From assembly GCA_036504155.1 (NCBI GenBank), contig DASXVQ010000196.1:17554-81553 (forward strand): a stretch of DNA of 64,000 bases, in the 5' to 3' direction. Shown here in pieces: positions 59,224 through 64,000 of this stretch. Every line of letters starts with the position of its first letter. Positions within the stretch are counted from its first letter, which is position 1. A program made the translations under genes and the position numbers. The stretch comes from JACRCT01 sp036504155. Lineage in GTDB: Bacteria > Myxococcota > Myxococcia > Myxococcales > UBA5297. The notes below the pieces were generated by a model. It was not told the origin of the DNA and searched no databases. It saw only the letters and a program-made list of their open reading frames with translations.

Positions 59224-60543
59224 TCAGCTCTGCGGCGGCTCGGTGAGCTGGGAGGCCGCTCCCACTCCCTGCGCGATCTCCGGGAGGATGCCCAGCCGCA
59301 CGTAGATCGGCCGGACGGCCCGACGCAGGCGCGGCAGCTGCGACGAGAAGATCGCCGCGCCGACGATGCACGCCGCGCCGCCGACGAGGATCGTCCCCGG
59401 CGCGCCGACCCGGCTGGCCAGCGCCCCCGCGAGCAGGCTGCCGAACGGCACCGTGCCGAAGAAGGCCATGGCGTAGAAGCTCATCACCCGCCCGCGCTTG
59501 TCCTCGTCGACGATGGTCTGCAGCACGGTGTTGCTGGCGGCCATCTGCACCATCATCGCCAGGCCCGCCAGGGCGAGCAGCGGCAGCGACAGCCAGAGGG
59601 CGCGCGAGCGCGAGAAGGCGACGAGCGCCAGCCCGAAGCAGGCCGCGGCGATGGGGATGACGCGCCCCAGCCCCAGCACGCTCTTGCGCGAGGCCAGCCA
59701 CAGCGCCCCGCCCAGCGCGCCCAGCCCCACCGCCGCCATGAGCATCCCCAGCGTGTCCGGCCCGCCGCCCAGCACCTCCCGGGCCATCACCGGCATCAGC
59801 ACCGTGTAGGGCATGCCCATCAGGCTCACCAGCGCCAGCAGCAGCAGCACCGCGCGGATGGGCGCGGAGCCCGAGACGTAGCGCAGGCCCTCGGCCATCT
59901 CGGGGAGCACGCCGCGGGGTGGCCGGCCCGGCGCCCGCGTGGCGAGGCGCATGGCGAGCAGCGAGGCCAGCACCGCGACGTAGCTGAGCGCGTCGAGGAA
60001 GAAGCACCAGCCCTCGCCCACCGCGGCGATGAGCAGCCCGGCGACGGACGGGCCCAGGAGCCGGGCCCCGTTGACCATGGAGGAGTTGAGCGCGATCGCG
60101 TTGGGCAGGTCGTCGCGGTCCTCGATCATCTGCACCACGAAGGACTGCCGCGCCGGCATGTCGAAGGCGTTGATGAGCCCCTGGAACGCGTTCAGCGCGA
60201 TGACGTGGGGCACGCCGATGGTGCCGGTGAGCGCGAAGGCGGCGAGCAGCGCCGACTGGACCATCGCCAGGGCCTGCGTCACCACGAGGACCCGGTGGCG
60301 GTCCCAGCGGTCGATCCACACCCCGGCGACCGGGGCCAGGACGAAGGTGGGGATCTGGCCGGCGAAGCCGACGACCCCCAGGAGCAGCGCCGACCCGGTG
60401 AGCCGGTAGACGAGCCAGGCGGTCGCGACGCGCGTGAGCCAGGTCCCGACCAGCGAGATGCCCTGGCCCACGAAGAAGAGGCGGTAGTTGCGGTGCCGCA
60501 GGGCCCGTCCGAGGGACTGGCGCAGCGTTGGGGGCCCCTTCAC
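59224..60543 (-). CDS. MFS exporter, EntS-like
   Basis: 439 aa from a GTG with GAGG upstream. Twelve helices. Loop 2-3 is PVAGVWIDRWDRHRVLVVTQ, and NAFDMPARQSFVVQMIEDRDDLPNAIALNSSMVNGARLLGP is diagnostic for the branch that includes the enterobactin exporter EntS. Substrate cannot be deduced; siderophore genes are absent here. Monocistronic and convergent with pssA. Confidence 0.9.
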   Translation of the reverse strand: MKGPPTLRQSLGRALRHRNYRLFFVGQGISLVGTWLTRVATAWLVYRLTGSALLLGVVGFAGQIPTFVLAPVAGVWIDRWDRHRVLVVTQALAMVQSALLAAFALTGTIGVPHVIALNAFQGLINAFDMPARQSFVVQMIEDRDDLPNAIALNSSMVNGARLLGPSVAGLLIAAVGEGWCFFLDALSYVAVLASLLAMRLATRAPGRPPRGVLPEMAEGLRYVSGSAPIRAVLLLLALVSLMGMPYTVLMPVMAREVLGGGPDTLGMLMAAVGLGALGGALWLASRKSVLGLGRVIPIAAACFGLALVAFSRSRALWLSLPLLALAGLAMMVQMAASNTVLQTIVDEDKRGRVMSFYAMAFFGTVPFGSLLAGALASRVGAPGTILVGGAACIVGAAIFSSQLPRLRRAVRPIYVRLGILPEIAQGVGAASQLTEPPQS

Positions 60544-60679
60544 TCGAGCGACCTCGCGGCGGCCCGACCTCCCGGCCGCCCCTCAACGATAGTCCTCGGC
60601 TGGCGTCGCCACGACGCTCGGGGAGCCCGGGCCCGTGCGTCCTCGAGAGTGGAGTGGTGTGGGGCCGGGGCGAGGGCCG

Positions 60680-61294
60680 CTACTCGGCGCGCAGCCAGTA
60701 CTGCGTGCGCCCGAGCAGTGCGAAGCCGACGTAGCCGCGGACCTTGAGCTTCTTCCCGCCCTCGACGACCTCGATGTAGCACTTGTAGTTCTTGCCGTTG
60801 TCGGGATCGAGGATCTTGCCGCCGGACCACTCGGTGCCGTCCTTCTTGAGGTCCTTGAGGATGGTCATCCCGATGATGCGCTTGTCCTTGAGGTCGCCTT
60901 CGCACTTGGTGCACTTCGGGTCGAGGTCGTTGGGTGGCTGGTCCAGCAGCGCGGTGATCTTGCCGAAGACCTTCCCGCCCTCTTCCCAGATCTCGACGTA
61001 GGACTTGGCCTTGCCGCTCGAGTCGTCGACGGTCTTCCACTTGCCCACCGGGCTCGTCGCGTCGACCTTGGCGGCGGCGGCGGCGGCAGGCTTGGCGTCC
61101 GCGGGCTTCGCATCCGCGGGCTTGGCATCTGCGGCGGGCTTCGCGTCGGCTGCGGCGGCGGGCGCGGGATCGGCCGGCTTCACGTCGGCGGCGGGCTTCG
61201 GGTCGGCGGCGGCGGGTTCCGCGGCGCGGGCCAGTCCCGGCGCGGCGATGGCGAGCGCGGCGACGAGGCCGAGAATCACGGGGTTCTGCTTCAT
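60680..61294 (-). CDS. DUF2147 exported protein with Ala-Lys-Pro-Asp linker
   Basis: 204 aa. Signal peptide (1-24), a repetitive linker of AKPAD units (about 25-75) and a DUF2147 domain: SPVGKWKTVDDSSGKAKSYVEIWEE, KCTKCEGDLKDKRIIGMTIL and GKILDPDNGKNYKCYIEV. The domain is a small beta-barrel of unknown activity in the periplasm; some versions bind hydrophobic ligands. The GGGAGGA before the ATG is a strong start signal. The Lys/Pro linker may reach through peptidoglycan. Confidence 0.88.
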   Translation of the reverse strand: MKQNPVILGLVAALAIAAPGLARAAEPAAADPKPAADVKPADPAPAAAADAKPAADAKPADAKPADAKPAAAAAAKVDATSPVGKWKTVDDSSGKAKSYVEIWEEGGKVFGKITALLDQPPNDLDPKCTKCEGDLKDKRIIGMTILKDLKKDGTEWSGGKILDPDNGKNYKCYIEVVEGGKKLKVRGYVGFALLGRTQYWLRAE

Positions 61295-61471
61295 GAATGG
61301 GTCCTCCCTTGGAAGATGGGATGATGGTCGGGCTTCCGGGGCGCTGGCAAGCCTTTGCCTCTTCACAGCAAGAAGGACGCCGTCTCGCACACGCACGGCT
61401 TCGTGAGCGGAAGCGTGTCGGTCGTCGCTCGACGGGTGCAGGGCCGGGCCCAAGGCCGGAGGGATGAGTCG

Positions 61472-61708
61472 ATGCGAACGCTGCTGCTCCTGTGCGTCCT
61501 CGCCGCCCTCGGCGCCTGCATCCCCATCACGGTCTCGACCCGCTGCCGCGAGGCCGCCAACTCCTGCCTGGACGGCTGCCCTCCGGACCGCGGTCCCGTC
61601 TTCGACGACCGCTCGCTCGGCACGAGCTTCACCAACGACACGCGCAACAGCTGCGAGAAACGCTGCCATGACGTCGCCAGCTCCTGCGACGCGGACGAGC
61701 GGAAGTAG
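61472..61708 (+). CDS. 78-aa Cys-rich lipoprotein
   Basis: 78 aa. Lipobox ALGAC (Cys16) and GGAGGG eight nt before the ATG. The mature peptide has seven further cysteines (TRCREAANSCLDGC, SCEKRCHDVASSC) that could form disulfides. No family recognised. The frame is open further upstream but that part has no start signal. Followed by an inverted repeat before glnS. Confidence 0.65.
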   Translation: MRTLLLLCVLAALGACIPITVSTRCREAANSCLDGCPPDRGPVFDDRSLGTSFTNDTRNSCEKRCHDVASSCDADERK

Positions 61709-61712
61709 AAGG

Positions 61713-61806
61713 GCAGGCGCGGAGGCCTGCCTCTGCTGGACGCCTGCGCCGTCCCTTTCATTGGCAGAGGCAGCAAAGTTCAGTGGAGGCAGGCCTCCGC
61801 GCCTGC
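61713..61806. repeat. Perfect inverted pair of family B repeats
   Basis: 20-nt arms at 61713-61732 and 61787-61806 are exact inverse complements (AGGCAGGCCTCCGCGCCTGC). The space between also contains CCTCTGC and GCAGAGG, so the whole 94 nt can fold. It lies between the small lipoprotein and glnS and may end transcription. Confidence 0.75.
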
Positions 61807-61903
61807 AGCCGACGGCACTTGGCCTCCAAGCCTCTGCCGTCCTTGGAAGATCCGCGTCCGGGAGTTATAGGAACGCGCTTTGACTCATCACGGAGACACC
61901 CTC

Positions 61904-63625
61904 ATGGCCGCCGACCCGACCCCCGCCAAGCCCGCTTCCGACAAGCCGGCCGAGCCGTCGCTCAACTTCATCCGCCAGATCGTCGAAGAGGACATCAAGA
62001 ACGGGAAGAACGGCGGGCAGGTGGTCACCCGCTTCCCTCCCGAGCCCAACGGCTACCTCCACATCGGGCACGCCAAGTCCATCCACCTGAACTTCGGCCT
62101 GGCGCGCGACTACAAGGGCCGCTGCCACCTCCGCTTCGACGACACCAACCCGGAGAAGGAGGAGATGGAGTACATCGAGTCCATCAAGACCGACGTGAAG
62201 TGGCTCGGCTTCGACTGGGGAACGCACCTCTACTACGCCTCCGACTACTTCGAGCAGCTCTTCGAGTGGGCCAAGGTGCTCATCGGGAAGGGCCTGGCCT
62301 ACGTCGACGAGCAGACCGCCGACCAGATCAGCGCCAACCGCGGCACGCTCACCGAGGCCGGTCGGGAGAGCCCGTTCCGCAACCGCTCGGCCGAGGAGAA
62401 CCTCGACCTCTTCGAGCGCATGCGCAAGGGCGAGTTCCCCGACGGCTCCAAGGTGCTGCGCGCCAAGATCGACATGGCCTCGCCGAACGTGAACTTCCGC
62501 GACCCGGTCATGTACCGCATCCGCCGCGAGGAGCACCCGCGCACCGGCAACAAGTGGTGCATCTACCCCATCTACGACTGGGCCCACGGGCAGTCGGACG
62601 CCATCGAGAAGATCACCCACTCCATTTGCACCCTGGAGTTCGAGAACCACCGCCCGCTCTACGACTGGTACATCGAGAACGTCGGCATCCCGCACCACCC
62701 GCAGCAGATCGAGTTCGCGCGCCTCAACCTGACCTACACCGTCATGAGCAAGCGCAAGCTCCTGCAGCTGGTCAACGACAAGGACGTCGCCGGCTGGGAC
62801 GACCCGCGCATGCCGACCCTGGCCGGCATCCGCCGCCGCGGCTTCACCCCCGAGGCCATGCGCGCCTTCGCCGAGCGCATCGGCGTCGCCAAGCGCGAGA
62901 GCACCGTGGACGTGACGCTGCTGGAGAACGCGGTGCGCGACGACCTCGACCCCAAGGCGCAGCGGGTGATGTGCGTGCTGCGGCCCTTGAAGGTGGTCAT
63001 CGACAACATCCCCGAGGGCCAGGTCGAGGAGCTGGACTGCCCGTTCCACCAGCAGAAGCCGGAGCTGGGCAGCCGCAAGGTCCCGTTCACCCGCGAGATC
63101 TACATCGAGCGCGAAGACTTCATGGAGAACCCGCCCAACAAGTTCTTCCGCCTGGGGCCGGGGCGCGAGGTGCGGCTGCGCTGGGGCTACTTCCTCAAGT
63201 GCAACAGCTTCGTGAAGAACGAGGCGGGCGAGGTCACCGAGCTGCACTGCACCTACGATCCCGCGACCAAGGGCGGCACCTCGCCGGACGGCCGCAAGGT
63301 CAAGGGCACCATCCACTGGGTGAGCGTCAAGCACGCGGTCCCGGTCGAGGTGCGGCTCATCGACCGGCTTTTCAACGTGGAGAACCCCGGCAGCGCCAAG
63401 GTGAAGGACTGGAAGGCCGAGCTGAACCCGAACTCGCTGGAGGTCCTCAAGGGCGCCATGGCCGAGCCGAGCCTGGCGAACGCCGACCCCGAGCGGCGCG
63501 TGCAGTTCGAGCGCACCGGCTACTTCCGCGCCGACCCCAAGGACTCCAAGCCCGGCGCGCTGGTGTTCAACCGCATCGTCTCGCTGCGCGATACCTGGGC
63601 GAAGGTGAGGGGCAAGGAAGACTGA
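61904..63625 (+). CDS. glnS: Glutaminyl-tRNA synthetase
   Basis: 573 aa. Class I motifs: HIGH-type PNGYLHIGHAKS (about 46-57) and KMSKS-type VMSKRK (about 279-284). GlnRS-specific segments include FDDTNPEKEEMEYIESI and WDDPRMPTLAGIRRRG. The C-terminal anticodon-binding beta-barrels are complete. Charges tRNA-Gln directly; its presence means the cell need not rely only on the GatCAB route. The ATG at 61904 has GGAGA upstream; a TTG eight codons earlier is possible. A good terminator follows. Confidence 0.95.
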   Translation: MAADPTPAKPASDKPAEPSLNFIRQIVEEDIKNGKNGGQVVTRFPPEPNGYLHIGHAKSIHLNFGLARDYKGRCHLRFDDTNPEKEEMEYIESIKTDVKWLGFDWGTHLYYASDYFEQLFEWAKVLIGKGLAYVDEQTADQISANRGTLTEAGRESPFRNRSAEENLDLFERMRKGEFPDGSKVLRAKIDMASPNVNFRDPVMYRIRREEHPRTGNKWCIYPIYDWAHGQSDAIEKITHSICTLEFENHRPLYDWYIENVGIPHHPQQIEFARLNLTYTVMSKRKLLQLVNDKDVAGWDDPRMPTLAGIRRRGFTPEAMRAFAERIGVAKRESTVDVTLLENAVRDDLDPKAQRVMCVLRPLKVVIDNIPEGQVEELDCPFHQQKPELGSRKVPFTREIYIEREDFMENPPNKFFRLGPGREVRLRWGYFLKCNSFVKNEAGEVTELHCTYDPATKGGTSPDGRKVKGTIHWVSVKHAVPVEVRLIDRLFNVENPGSAKVKDWKAELNPNSLEVLKGAMAEPSLANADPERRVQFERTGYFRADPKDSKPGALVFNRIVSLRDTWAKVRGKED

Positions 63626-63656
63626 CGGGGTCGGCTTTCGAACACGGTTGGCGGAC

Positions 63657-63689
63657 AGGGCGGGCCTCGCGGCCTGCCCTTTCTTTTTT
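63657..63689 (+). terminator. Rho-independent terminator after glnS
   Basis: AGGGCGGGC, loop CTCGCG, GCCTGCCCT (one G-U), then TTCTTTTTT. 31 nt behind the glnS stop. Confidence 0.85.
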
Positions 63690-63720
63690 CGCCCTTTTTT
63701 CCGGAGCTTGTCCGAATCCG

Positions 63721-63755
63721 CCCGTTGACCGATGCCCCCAGCCCGTTGACCGATG
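63721..63755 (+). promoter_or_regulatory. Perfect 14-bp direct repeat upstream of flp
   Basis: CCCGTTGACCGATG at 63721-63734 and again at 63742-63755, 21 nt apart start to start, i.e. two helical turns. This suggests a regulator bound twice on one DNA face, about 93 nt before the pilin start codon. Each copy contains TTGACC but no good -10 follows at 17 nt. Confidence 0.5.
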
Positions 63756-63847
63756 GTCCGGGGAGCCGCCCTTGGCGAGAATCCCTTCAGAACGATGCCG
63801 CATGGGGCGGCACCTGGTACCAAACGAAGCAAGCGAGGAGAAACGCC

Positions 63848-64000
63848 ATGATGACCCGAATGAACTCCCTCATCCGCAGCGAGTCCGGCCAGGGCATGAC
63901 CGAGTACATCATCATCGTGGCCCTCATCGCGATCGCCGCCATCGCCGTCATCACCATCTTCGGCCAGAACCTGCGCGCGCTGTTCGCCGCCTCCTCGAAC
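63848..64000 (+). CDS. flp: Flp/type IVb pilin, partial at the window end
   Basis: 51 residues are visible and the frame is still open at the last base. The signature is clear: a short basic leader, SESG as the prepilin peptidase site, then QGMTEYIIIVALIAIAAIAVITIF, where Glu and Tyr follow at +5 and +6 as in Flp pilins. Such pilins are secreted by the Tad machinery, whose genes may lie just outside. GAGGAG seven nt upstream marks the first ATG. Normal family length is 50-70 aa, so the gene is nearly complete. Confidence 0.88.
   Translation, partial: MMTRMNSLIRSESGQGMTEYIIIVALIAIAAIAVITIFGQNLRALFAASSN

Noticed and set aside
61355..61471. 39-codon N-terminal extension of the small Cys-rich lipoprotein
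   Set aside because: The internal ATG at 61472 has a good ribosome site and starts a full lipoprotein signal peptide; the extension has neither.
63769..63790. Possible sigma54 promoter before the pilin gene (TTGGCGAGAATCCCTTC)
   Set aside because: Lacks the invariant GC at -12.

Overview
This is a 64 kb stretch of a very GC-rich bacterial chromosome with about 55 protein genes. There are no rRNA genes, no recognisable tRNA genes, no insertion sequences and no CRISPR array. Myxococcota (Deltaproteobacteria in the older sense) is the best guess for the host. The evidence is a MYXO-CTERM-like C-terminal anchor on a secreted polysaccharide lyase, many lipoproteins of unknown function, giant Cys-rich repeat lipoproteins, a Ser/Thr kinase fused to two WD40 propellers, an encapsulated-ferritin cargo protein standing alone, and KGG-repeat stress proteins. 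The order cannot be fixed from sequence alone. The window begins just after a minus-strand gene and ends inside a Flp pilin gene.

Layout. 0-4.3 kb (minus): APC-type permease, a lipoprotein with a SecD-like P1 head, and a PilT-like protein with a decayed ATPase site. 4.5-6.5 kb: two lipoproteins (one only 43 aa) and a zeta-crystallin-type quinone reductase. 6.5-12.8 kb: a palindromic repeat element, a Cys-rich lamin-tail lipoprotein overlapping a membrane metallophosphoesterase, an SDR without its catalytic Tyr, and a second metallophosphoesterase. 13-16.3 kb: EamA transporter and NAD-epimerase (4-bp overlap), and a membrane protein with an apparent internal duplication. 16.6-21.3 kb: kinase-WD40 protein, SRPBCC protein, small basic periplasmic protein. 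21.3-27 kb: MYXO-CTERM lyase, GT-C glycosyltransferase, two exported proteins of unknown function. 27-31 kb: CapA, RtcB, and a phosphoribosyltransferase-hydrolase fusion. 31.3-34.6 kb: a two-subunit FAD/Fe-S amine or proline dehydrogenase-like complex. 34.8-41.3 kb: Cys-rich lipoprotein, TerB-like protein, glutamine synthetase, LprI-like protein, PPK2. 41.4-44.8 kb: B-box-like small protein, EncFtn, two KGG proteins flanking an MFS transporter. 45-47.8 kb: a CarH-like cobalamin protein overlapping a PAS-histidine kinase-receiver hybrid, the strongest candidate for a new signalling system. 47.9-55.5 kb: PEBP, YedK, NTF2-like lipoprotein, TPR protein, DUF3047, DoxX and small unknowns. 55.5-64 kb: acetyl-CoA synthetase, DUF4337, phosphatidylserine synthase, MFS exporter, DUF2147, GlnRS and the Flp pilin.

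Most genes are monocistronic or in pairs. The clearest operons are permease/SecD-like, epimerase/EamA, oxidoreductase alpha/beta, and B12 sensor/kinase. Between genes the window carries at least four families of small palindromic or tandem repeats. One family also occurs in-frame inside the oxidoreductase alpha gene. Functions below are inferred by reading motifs; no database search was run.
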